From Gammaproteobacteria bacterium (GTDB lineage Bacteria > Pseudomonadota > Gammaproteobacteria > Natronospirales > REEB76): a DNA stretch of 13,080 nucleotides. The translations under genes and the position numbers were made by a program. The notes under the pieces were generated by a model. The model did no database searches and was not told the DNA's origin. It saw nothing but the letters and a program-made list of their open reading frames with translations. The stretch lies in NCBI GenBank assembly GCA_028871235.1, contig JAGWNO010000047.1, positions 1-13,080 of the forward strand. The letters are read 5' to 3'. Positions 7,318 to 13,080 of the stretch are shown piece by piece. Each line of letters opens with the position of its first letter. The stretch's first letter is position 1.

Positions 7318-7927
7318 GCCGTACCTCGTTCACGAAAGTTTTCATTTTCGCATGGTCCTTGATGCCCGGCGTACTTTCCACGCCGCTGGATACGTCCACC
7401 CCATAGGGCCGCACCGTGCGGATAGCGGCCGCCACATTGTCGGGGCGCAGTCCGCCCGCCAGGATCAGCGGCGGACCTGACATCGGCGGCAGCGTGGACC
7501 AGGCAAATGCTTTGCCGGTGCCGCCCTTGGCGCCCGCCGCATGGCTGTCCAGCAGCAGCGCCGCTGCATCCCCATAGCGCCGGGCGTAATCCGCTATGTC
7601 CACTTGGCTGCCCATGGGCACCGCCTTAAGGTAGCGACGACCGAAGGCGCGGCAGAATTCCGGCGGTTCACTGCCGTGAAACTGCAGCAGATCGACAGCC
7701 ACAGCCGCCAGTACCGCGTGCACCTGCTCGGCTTTGGGGTCCAGGAACAAGACGGTGGTTGTGACGAACGCCGGGACATGGGCCGCCAGCCGCTGTGCCT
7801 GGGGGATGCTCAGGTGACGGGGACTCCCGGCATGCAGGACCAGACCCACAGCATCCACGCCGAGACACGCTGCCGCTTCGATATCTTCGACGCGCGTCAT
7901 GCCGCAGATCTTTATTCGCACGCCCAC
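7301..7927 (-). CDS. trpF: Phosphoribosylanthranilate isomerase
   Basis: TrpF converts N-(5-phosphoribosyl)anthranilate to the carboxyphenylamino-deoxyribulose phosphate in the third step from chorismate to tryptophan. It is a single-domain (beta/alpha)8 barrel of 208 residues, a usual size, and is not fused to TrpC as in enterobacteria. The catalytic Cys8 lies in VRIKICGMTR and the acid Asp127 in LLLDS. LQFHGSE (81-87), LAGGL (156-160) and GVDVSSGVES (176-185) form the substrate and phosphate sites. The GTG start at 7927 has AGGAG 6 nt upstream. A second GTG at 7921 is less well spaced. The gene is 24 bp from truA and overlaps trpB by 17 bp. Confidence 0.97.
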   Translation of the reverse strand: MGVRIKICGMTRVEDIEAAACLGVDAVGLVLHAGSPRHLSIPQAQRLAAHVPAFVTTTVLFLDPKAEQVHAVLAAVAVDLLQFHGSEPPEFCRAFGRRYLKAVPMGSQVDIADYARRYGDAAALLLDSHAAGAKGGTGKAFAWSTLPPMSGPPLILAGGLRPDNVAAAIRTVRPYGVDVSSGVESTPGIKDHAKMKTFVNEVRHGASA

Positions 7928-7933
7928 CCCAGT

Positions 7934-7938
7934 CTCCT
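7934..7938 (-). promoter_or_regulatory. Ribosome binding site that decides the trpF GTG start
   Basis: AGGAG at 7938..7934 lies 6 nt before the GTG at 7927. There is no ATG at the start of this frame ahead of the conserved RIKICGM motif, so this spacing selects the GTG at 7927 over the one at 7921. Confidence 0.7.
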
Positions 7939-7951
7939 GCCCGCAGTGATG

Positions 7952-8752
7952 TCAAAGGTTAGCAGAAAGACCGCCGCACAGGTTTTCAGAGGGTAACGGT
8001 ATATCGAACTGGGGTGGATACAGGACCGCAACCAGACATAAGCCCTCCGGCGCCGCGGTCACGCCTCCGAGTTTCCGGTCGCGGCTTTCCAGTACCTGCC
8101 TGGCCCAGTCACTGTGCTTCCGGCCCTCGCCGATTGCGATCAGCACACCGGCGATGTTGCGCACCATATGATGCAGAAACCCATTGGCGACCACGTCGAT
8201 CGACACCATTTCGCCGTCGCGTTGCACGCCGAGACGATACACGCTGCGTACCGGTGAACGGGCCTGGCACTCCACCGCACGGTAAGCGGAAAAATCGTGC
8301 TCGCCCAACAGCTGTCGTGCCGCCGCCTGCATTGGCGCCACATTCAGGGGACGATGTGTCCAGGTCATCTGGGTACGTCCCAGCACCGGGCGCGTGGGCC
8401 GATTGAGGATGCAGTAGCGGTACTGGCGCGCCACTGCACGGTAACGCGCGTGGAATTCCTCCGGCACTTCTTTTATCCATCGCACTGCGATGTCAGCCGG
8501 CAGGTTTGAGTTAAGCCCGAGCAGCCAGCCGCGCAGACTGCGATGCGCATGACTGTCGAAGTGCACCACTTGACCGCTGGCATGCACGCCTGCATCCGTG
8601 CGGCCGGCACAGGTGGCCTCCACTGGGTGATCAGCCACCCGGGCGATGGCTTGCTCGAGGCAAGCCTGTACCGTACGTCCCGCATGAGACTGGCGCTGCC
8701 AGCCCATGAATGCGCTGCCTGCGTACTCCAGTCCAAGGGCAAAACGCGTCAT
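7952..8752 (-). CDS. truA: tRNA pseudouridine(38-40) synthase TruA
   Basis: TruA isomerises uridines 38, 39 and 40 in the tRNA anticodon stem-loop. The 266 residues match the family (E. coli 270). The catalytic Asp53 sits in the signature CAGRTDAGVHASGQVVHF. Other family motifs are YAGSAFMGWQRQ (10-21), the substrate-contacting RYRAVARQYRYCI and FLHHMVRNIAGVL in the second half. The ATG at 8752 is chosen because the next ATG upstream runs into a stop after one codon. There is no clear Shine-Dalgarno sequence before it. It is the first gene after the fimV terminator, so it probably begins the truA-trpFBA-accD run. trpF starts 24 bp after its stop. Confidence 0.97.
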   Translation of the reverse strand: MTRFALGLEYAGSAFMGWQRQSHAGRTVQACLEQAIARVADHPVEATCAGRTDAGVHASGQVVHFDSHAHRSLRGWLLGLNSNLPADIAVRWIKEVPEEFHARYRAVARQYRYCILNRPTRPVLGRTQMTWTHRPLNVAPMQAAARQLLGEHDFSAYRAVECQARSPVRSVYRLGVQRDGEMVSIDVVANGFLHHMVRNIAGVLIAIGEGRKHSDWARQVLESRDRKLGGVTAAPEGLCLVAVLYPPQFDIPLPSENLCGGLSANL

Positions 8753-8780
8753 CGGTGTGCGTCACGGCATGCAGCGGGGG

Positions 8781-8786
8781 ATAACA
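8781..8786 (-). promoter_or_regulatory. Possible extended -10 element for truA
   Basis: TGTTAT at 8786..8781, preceded by TGC, fits an extended -10 (TGnTATAAT-like) about 28 nt upstream of the truA ATG. The -35 position has only a poor match (TTCCCT at 17-bp spacing). A promoter is expected somewhere in this 154-bp spacer, because the terminator of fimV lies at its upstream end. This is the best candidate I see, but the support is thin. Confidence 0.25.
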
Positions 8787-8866
8787 GCATGGGCATGTGC
8801 ATCAGGGAATCACGCCGCGAAGCCAACGTCAGGGGCGGTGGAAGCGGCTACGTCGGGCGGCTACAC

Positions 8867-8899
8867 AAAAACGGGCGGCCCCGCCCTGCGGGTGGGGCC
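8867..8899 (-). terminator. Intrinsic terminator after fimV
   Basis: On the minus strand GGGCGGGGCCGCCC (8886..8873) folds into a 5-bp GC stem with a 4-nt loop. One G and then five T (8871..8867) follow. A larger, competing 10-bp stem with one mismatch spans 8899..8877. It begins 8 bp past the fimV stop codon. GC stem plus T-tract is the normal form of a Rho-independent terminator, and it divides fimV from the truA-trp-accD genes. Confidence 0.75.
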
Positions 8900-8906
8900 A
8901 TGCCAA

Positions 8907-11357
8907 TCAAGCCAGATGTTTCATGAGCTCCCGGGCTTCTTTCTTCTGCTGCGCGTCGCCCTCTTGCAGCACTTCCTCGAGGATGTTCTTGGCGCCGTCA
9001 GCGTCGCCCATGTCGATGTAGGCACGCGCTAAATCCAGCTTGGTGCCGATCTCATTCAGGCCGCCGGTGGCGTCGTCACCGGCACCCGCGGCGGCTGCCG
9101 GCGGCTCGGCCGCCAGCGACATGCCGGCCTCGGGAGCGCTCTTGGAAGCGTCTTCCTGCGGCGGCACATTAGTGTTGACGAAATCCGCCAACTCCTTCAG
9201 GGCCTTGTCGAATTCGACCTGGGAGTCGGTACCGAAATCCGTGGTGATGGTGGGCTCGTCCGCCTTGGGCGCCGGCTTGGCGGCGCCACCGGGTTCGATG
9301 TCGAAATCACCCAAATCAAAATCCATGCCGCCCTCCGCGGCCTTGGACTCCTGCTGGGCCTTACCCGTGGTGGACTTGGCGCCTGTCGGGATGAAATCCA
9401 GGGAATGATCGGTGGCAGCGGCCGGCGCTGCTTTGGTGCCGGCAGGCGCAGTGATGCCTGCAAACGCCCCGGCCAGGGGATCCGCATCGGTGACCAGGGT
9501 GCTGGTGCCGCTGCTGTCCAGCGCGATATCCACGCTGCTGTCCGTGGCACTGGCGGTGCCAGTGGCGGCAAACAGGGATTCATCGGGGGCTACCTGGCGT
9601 CCCATAATCGCGATGCTCTCCCAGTCCTTGTCGGGGGAAGCTCCCATCTCCTGCCGCAGGCCACGCGCGGTATCCACGAAGCTGGCGCGATTGCCGGCAG
9701 TGAAGAACACTTCCAGGAGTTTCATCTTGAGATCACGCCGGCCCGGATCCTGCTGCAAGGTTTTTTTGAGCACCTCGGCGGCCTGATCATAGAGGCCATA
9801 GGCCATGTGGAAATCCGCCTCCGCCACCGGATCGGACTCATCGAGCTTGGCCACATCGGCGCGCCTGTCTGCGGTCGGTGCTGTTGGCATCAGGCTCTTC
9901 ATGGTCACGGTACTGCGGCTCATCGCGTCATCCGCGGCTGCTTTTCCGCGGGTACGTGTCACCGGTGTATCGCTCTCATCCTTAAGGCCGGCCCTCTCCT
10001 GCTCCTGCCAGTCAGCGCCCGCGGCCGTCGCCTTGACCTTGATGCGCTTCGGCGTGGGCACGCTGGAGGTGCTCTTGCGTTTCTTGATGAGCACGCCAAT
10101 CAGCACGATGATGAGTACGACCGCGGCGATGCCGAGCACATAGGGACTCTGCAGCGTATCCAGTAACCCGCTGGAAGCACTCGGCGCAAGGGGCTTGGGT
10201 TTGCCGGCTGCCGCCGGTTGCGCGACTGGCTTGCTGGCGTTACCTGCCTGATTCTGCACGGCGGCAAGGCCGCTGTTTTGGACGGCGATGGGTGCCTGGC
10301 TGCTAGTTGCGGCTGCCACCGCTGCGGCGCTGGCAGCGGGTTGGGCCGGGGTCTTGGCTGTGCTGGTTGCACTGGTGCCACCCTTGCCGGCTCCAGGTAG
10401 CTGGTTTGCGGTGGTTTCCGCCGCCGAAGAAGGCGCCACCAGCTGCAATGGCGGTTGCGGCACAGACGATGGCTTAGCGCTACCCTGACCCCGGTTGGAG
10501 CGCCATTCTTCTATCTGTGCGCGCACCTCGGAATTGGCATCCTTGATGTTGACGGCCTGGATATCGGCCATGCTGGGGATGCGCATCACATAGCCCGCTT
10601 TCATGCGATTGATGTTGTGCATGAAGACTTCGTGGTTGGCGCGATAGATGGCGATCATCATCTGGTTGAGCGTCACGCCCTTGGGCCGCATCCGCAGCGC
10701 GATCTCCGAAAGCGTTTCACCGCGATGGATCGGGCCGTAGTTGCTGCCCAGTGCCGGTGGCGCCGTCACCTCGGCGGTGGCAGCGGTCGCCGCGGTGGCA
10801 GCGATCGCTGTGGCGGGAGCCGGCACCGTAGCGGGAGCCGGCGCTGCAATCACCGCAGCTGTGGTTGTCGCCGGAGCCGGGATGGCCGGTGCAGCGGGTG
10901 CCGCCACCGGCGCGGGTTGTGCCTGGACGGGAGCAGGTAACACAGCCGGTGCCGGCGTTTCAAAATTCGGTGGATTCAGGAAAACGGTGTATTCCCGCAG
11001 CAGTTCGCCGTTATCCCAGGTGGCATCAACGAGGAAATCCAGGAAGGGTTCGCGCACCGCCTGCAGGCTGGTGATATGCACGCTGGCGCTGCCGTCGGGA
11101 TTCTTCACCACCTGGAACTGCAGCTGGCTGAGCGCATCCGGGCGGTCCAGGCCTGCCTGCTGGAACTGCTGTTGACTCGCCAGTGTTACCTTGAGGCTAT
11201 CGAGTTCGCCGGGTGTGGCACCGACGATGGTAACGTCGGCGTTGAGATTTTGGTTGAGCCCGGAATTGAGCTTGATCTCGCCCAAACCGAGTGCGTTTGC
11301 CGTTAACGGAAGCAACGCCGTCGCGCAGGCCAAGACAAACGCCAGCTGCTTGCTCAT
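8907..11357 (-). CDS. fimV: FimV/HubP-type polar pilus assembly protein
   Basis: FimV family proteins sit at the cell pole, bind peptidoglycan and organise type IV pilus, type II secretion and cyclic-AMP signalling; HubP is the Vibrio relative. This protein has 816 residues (P. aeruginosa about 919). In order it has: a signal peptide (about 1-23, ending in LTANA), the FimV N-terminal domain (about 24-130, GEIKLNSGLNQNL), an Ala/Pro-rich linker (131-203), a LysM domain (about 207-261), a second low-complexity linker, one membrane helix (about 407-424) followed by KKRK, an acidic cytoplasmic region with TPR-like helices (about 510-590), and the C-terminal domain (about 766-816, LDLARAYIDMGDADGAKNILEEV). 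The start at MSKQLAF is set by GGGGAGGA just upstream. A frame extending to 11420 lacks signal-peptide sense. The gene lies 107 bp from asd and is followed by a terminator. Confidence 0.94.
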   Translation of the reverse strand: MSKQLAFVLACATALLPLTANALGLGEIKLNSGLNQNLNADVTIVGATPGELDSLKVTLASQQQFQQAGLDRPDALSQLQFQVVKNPDGSASVHITSLQAVREPFLDFLVDATWDNGELLREYTVFLNPPNFETPAPAVLPAPVQAQPAPVAAPAAPAIPAPATTTAAVIAAPAPATVPAPATAIAATAATAATAEVTAPPALGSNYGPIHRGETLSEIALRMRPKGVTLNQMMIAIYRANHEVFMHNINRMKAGYVMRIPSMADIQAVNIKDANSEVRAQIEEWRSNRGQGSAKPSSVPQPPLQLVAPSSAAETTANQLPGAGKGGTSATSTAKTPAQPAASAAAVAAATSSQAPIAVQNSGLAAVQNQAGNASKPVAQPAAAGKPKPLAPSASSGLLDTLQSPYVLGIAAVVLIIVLIGVLIKKRKSTSSVPTPKRIKVKATAAGADWQEQERAGLKDESDTPVTRTRGKAAADDAMSRSTVTMKSLMPTAPTADRRADVAKLDESDPVAEADFHMAYGLYDQAAEVLKKTLQQDPGRRDLKMKLLEVFFTAGNRASFVDTARGLRQEMGASPDKDWESIAIMGRQVAPDESLFAATGTASATDSSVDIALDSSGTSTLVTDADPLAGAFAGITAPAGTKAAPAAATDHSLDFIPTGAKSTTGKAQQESKAAEGGMDFDLGDFDIEPGGAAKPAPKADEPTITTDFGTDSQVEFDKALKELADFVNTNVPPQEDASKSAPEAGMSLAAEPPAAAAGAGDDATGGLNEIGTKLDLARAYIDMGDADGAKNILEEVLQEGDAQQKKEARELMKHLA
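10774..10845 (-). repeat. Four tandem 18-bp units inside fimV
   Basis: On the plus strand the units are GCGGTGGCAGCGGTCGCC, GCGGTGGCAGCGATCGCT, GTGGCGGGAGCCGGCACC and GTAGCGGGAGCCGGCGCT. Units 1 and 2 agree at 16 of 18 bases, and units 3 and 4 at 15 of 18. They are in frame and encode the Ala/Pro/Thr hexads around residues 172-195 (PAPATVPAPATA, then AATAATAAT) in the periplasmic linker just before the LysM domain. Change in unit number would alter linker length by six residues without a frameshift. Confidence 0.7.
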
Positions 11358-11360
11358 GAT

Positions 11361-11368
11361 TCCTCCCC
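11361..11368 (-). promoter_or_regulatory. Strong ribosome binding site that decides the fimV start
   Basis: GGGGAGGA at 11368..11361 ends 3 nt before the ATG at 11357. It selects the start that gives a proper signal peptide over the longer frame beginning at 11420. A GC-rich imperfect hairpin (CCCCA/TGGGG at about 11383-11405) sits just upstream in the leader. Confidence 0.8.
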
Positions 11369-11456
11369 AAACCTGCCCGGCGCCCCAGCAGGGTGGTCCT
11401 TGGGGGCATAGGCGTTGCAACTTGTAGCTCAGAATGCTCTTTACAAGAATGGGCTA

Positions 11457-11485
11457 ACTATAGCTTATAAGTAGCTTTTCACCAA
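11457..11485 (-). promoter_or_regulatory. Sigma70-type promoter candidate for fimV
   Basis: TTGGTG at 11485..11480 and TATAGT at 11462..11457 are separated by exactly 17 bp. The -35 lies within the last codons of asd, and the -10 just past its TAA stop. Transcription would start about 90 bp before the fimV ATG. Four of six bases match TTGACA and five of six match TATAAT. It is supported by position and spacing only. Confidence 0.4.
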
Positions 11486-12487
11486 CAACTCCGCCAACTG
11501 GATGCTGTTGAGGGCCGCCCCCTTGCGGATATTGTCGGCTACCACCCACAGGTCTAAGCCCCGGGGGTGGGAAATGTCCTCGCGGATTCGCCCCACGAAC
11601 ACTGCGTCCTGGCGGGCCGCCTCGGTCACCGCGGTGGGATAGCCCCCCGGCCGGCGTTCATCCAGCACCTCCACCCCCGGGGCCTTCCGCAGCAATGCCC
11701 GGGCCTGGCCGGCGGTAATCTTTTCGCGGGTCTCGATGTGCAGCGCTTCGGAATGACCGTAGAACACCGGCACCCGCACTGCCGTGGCATTCACCTGGAT
11801 GGTCTCATCACCGAGGATCTTACGGGTCTCCCATAGCAGCTTCATTTCTTCGCGGGTATAGCCGTTTTCCTGGAATTCATCGATGTGCGGCAGGACGTTG
11901 AAGGCGATCTGCTTGGTAAACCTGCCGCCCTTCGGCAGCGGCCTGCCGTTCAGTAAAACCGCGGTCTGCTGCGCCAGCTCCTGGACGGCACGCTGGCCGG
12001 CGCCGGATACCGATTGGTAGGTCGCCACGTTGATGCGCTCGATACCCACGGCGTCATAGATGGGCTTGAGCGCCACCACCATCTGGATGGTGGAGCAGTT
12101 GGGATTCGCAACGATGCCCCGACTCCGGTACTGGGCCAGGGCATGCGGATTCACTTCCGGCACGACCAGCGGGATGTCATTGTCGTAACGGAAGCACGAG
12201 GTGTTGTCGATCACCACGCAGCCGGCGGCCGCTGCTTGGGGTGCATATTCTGCTGAGACTTTTGCACCGGCGGAGAACAGCGCGATCCGGGTCCTGGAAA
12301 AATCGAATTTTGCCAGATCCCCGACCTTGAGTTCACGACCATTGAACGCAACGCGCTTGCCTGCGGAACGCTCACTGGCGAGGGCATACACCTCTGCCGC
12401 CGGGAACTTCCGTGCCGCCAAGATCTCGAGCATGCTGGCGCCCACCGCGCCGCTGGCGCCCACCACCACCACATCGAAAGTTTTCAC
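11465..12487 (-). CDS. asd: Aspartate-semialdehyde dehydrogenase
   Basis: Asd reduces L-aspartyl phosphate to aspartate semialdehyde with NADPH, the branch point to lysine/diaminopimelate, threonine and methionine. The 340 residues belong to the shorter Asd branch (Gram-positive and Pseudomonas Asd2/Usg-like), not the 367-residue E. coli form. The nucleotide loop is GASGAVG (10-16), the catalytic Cys131 lies in ANPNCSTIQ, and substrate and acid-base residues are in RVPVFYGHSEALH (Arg238, His245). Because the Cys is kept, this is an active enzyme and not the degenerate Usg of enterobacteria. The start is a GTG with GGAG 5 nt upstream. It lies 51 bp after aroC and 107 bp before fimV. Confidence 0.97.
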   Translation of the reverse strand: MKTFDVVVVGASGAVGASMLEILAARKFPAAEVYALASERSAGKRVAFNGRELKVGDLAKFDFSRTRIALFSAGAKVSAEYAPQAAAAGCVVIDNTSCFRYDNDIPLVVPEVNPHALAQYRSRGIVANPNCSTIQMVVALKPIYDAVGIERINVATYQSVSGAGQRAVQELAQQTAVLLNGRPLPKGGRFTKQIAFNVLPHIDEFQENGYTREEMKLLWETRKILGDETIQVNATAVRVPVFYGHSEALHIETREKITAGQARALLRKAPGVEVLDERRPGGYPTAVTEAARQDAVFVGRIREDISHPRGLDLWVVADNIRKGAALNSIQLAELLVKSYL

Positions 12488-12492
12488 ATCTG

Positions 12493-12496
12493 CTCC
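12493..12496 (-). promoter_or_regulatory. Ribosome binding site that decides the asd GTG start
   Basis: GGAG at 12496..12493 lies 5 nt before the GTG at 12487, which leads straight into the N-terminal strand FDVVVVGASG. The ATG overlapping it at 12489 is out of frame. Confidence 0.7.
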
Positions 12497-12538
12497 AGGA
12501 AATGTATCAGAGGAATTTCTCTACGGATTCAATCCAGC

Positions 12539-13080
12539 CTAGCGGGATTGTGGGGGTAGCGGTTTGATTGGCGGCTCCACATCCGAGTTCTGGGCGCGTT
12601 GCCGCAACGCATGATCCATGAGCACCAGCGCCAGCATGGCTTCAGCGATAGGCGTGGCGCGGATGCCAACGCATGGGTCGTGACGGCCGTGCACGCTGAT
12701 CTCCGCCGGTTCCCCATGCAAATCGATGGTGCGGCCGACTAGACGGATGCTGGAGGTGGGCTTCACCGCCAGGCTCACCACGATGTCCTGGCCGGTGGAA
12801 ATGCCGCCCAGGATACCGCCGGCATGATTGCTCAGAAAACCCCGCGGCGACATCTGGTCGCGATGTTCGTCGCCCTTCTGGGTCACCGCCGCAAATCCCG
12901 CACCGATCTCCACGCCCTTGACGGCGTTGATGCCCATCATGGCATGGGCGATATCCGCATCCAGTTTGTCAAATACCGGCTCACCCCAGCCGGGCGGTAA
13001 GCCCCGCGCCGTCACCGTCACGCGCGCACCGATGGAGTTGCCCTCCTTGCGCAAGGCATCCATGTAGGCCTCGAGTTCAG
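12539..13080 (-). CDS. aroC: Chorismate synthase, C-terminal part
   Basis: AroC eliminates phosphate from 5-enolpyruvylshikimate-3-phosphate to make chorismate, using reduced FMN. Only the last 180 codons are inside the window; the frame stays open to position 13080, so the Met at 13063 is internal and not a start. The fragment has the family blocks EGNSIGARVTV, GEPVFDKLDADIAHAMMGINAVKGVEIGAGF, SNHAGGILGGISTGQDI, KPTSSI and the signature GRHDPCVGIRATPIAEAM, followed by LVLMDHALRQRAQN. The stop is TAG, 51 bp before the asd GTG. Chorismate is the precursor of the tryptophan pathway encoded further downstream by trpFBA, although the fimV terminator probably keeps their transcripts separate. Confidence 0.98.
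   Translation of the reverse strand, partial: ELEAYMDALRKEGNSIGARVTVTARGLPPGWGEPVFDKLDADIAHAMMGINAVKGVEIGAGFAAVTQKGDEHRDQMSPRGFLSNHAGGILGGISTGQDIVVSLAVKPTSSIRLVGRTIDLHGEPAEISVHGRHDPCVGIRATPIAEAMLALVLMDHALRQRAQNSDVEPPIKPLPPQSR

Noticed and set aside
9405..10166. Plus-strand frames opposite fimV (9405-10166, 9805-10143 and others)
   Set aside because: Shadows of the low-complexity Ala/Pro coding in fimV; no recognisable protein.
11358..11420. N-terminal extension of FimV by 21 residues
   Set aside because: It would bury the signal peptide behind a Pro/Gly/Trp-rich stretch and ignore the strong GGGGAGGA site before the ATG at 11357.
11465..12487. Interpretation as the inactive asd paralogue Usg
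   Set aside because: The catalytic Cys131 and the Arg238/His245 motif are intact.
1..13080. CRISPR arrays, transposons, integrase sites, tRNA or rRNA genes, prophage, toxin-antitoxin or defence genes
   Set aside because: I looked across both strands and saw no spaced repeats, terminal inverted repeats, RNA gene motifs or such proteins. The window is filled by housekeeping genes with short spacers.

Overview
The window is a conserved gammaproteobacterial housekeeping locus. Every gene I can support lies on the minus strand, so transcription runs from the high-coordinate end to the low end. In that direction the order is aroC (3' part only), asd, fimV, truA, trpF, trpB, trpA, accD, folC, dedD (SPOR protein), cvpA, purF, and then the first codons of an unidentified gene cut by the left edge. 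The truA-accD-folC-dedD-cvpA-purF backbone is known from enterobacteria and pseudomonads. The fimV gene between asd and truA, and trpFBA between truA and accD, point to a non-enteric gammaproteobacterium of the Pseudomonas/Xanthomonas/Chromatiales kind with type IV pili or related polar machinery. Base composition looks fairly GC-rich throughout, with no visible island of foreign composition. I cannot name a genus.

Layout: (1) 11457-13080 holds the end of aroC, then asd with a GTG start. A sigma70-like promoter candidate at the 3' end of asd could drive fimV. (2) 8867-11357 holds fimV, followed by a GC-rich hairpin and T-tract that looks like an intrinsic terminator. (3) 4354-8752 is a tight run truA-trpF-trpB-trpA-accD: gaps of 22-24 bp, a 17-bp trpF/trpB overlap and a 4-bp ATGA trpB/trpA overlap, all suggesting one transcript with translational coupling. 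(4) 212-4249 holds folC, dedD, cvpA and purF. It is separated from accD by 104 bp, with a double inverted repeat in front of cvpA. (5) 1-211 is a short spacer with a hairpin, then the start of an unidentified gene.

The genes supply chorismate (AroC), tryptophan from phosphoribosylanthranilate onward (TrpF, TrpB, TrpA), the aspartate-family semialdehyde branch point (Asd), malonyl-CoA (AccD), folate polyglutamates (FolC), the first purine step (PurF) and tRNA pseudouridine 38-40 (TruA). They are mixed with three envelope proteins: FimV (LysM), the SPOR protein DedD and the membrane protein CvpA. All key catalytic residues I checked are present, and no gene looks broken.

I found no mobile element, CRISPR array, RNA gene, toxin/defence cassette or undescribed system. 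No gene-free stretch exceeds 300 bases; the longest spacer is 8753-8906. The findings are therefore modest: regulatory structures, an 18-bp tandem repeat inside fimV, and gene-order observations.
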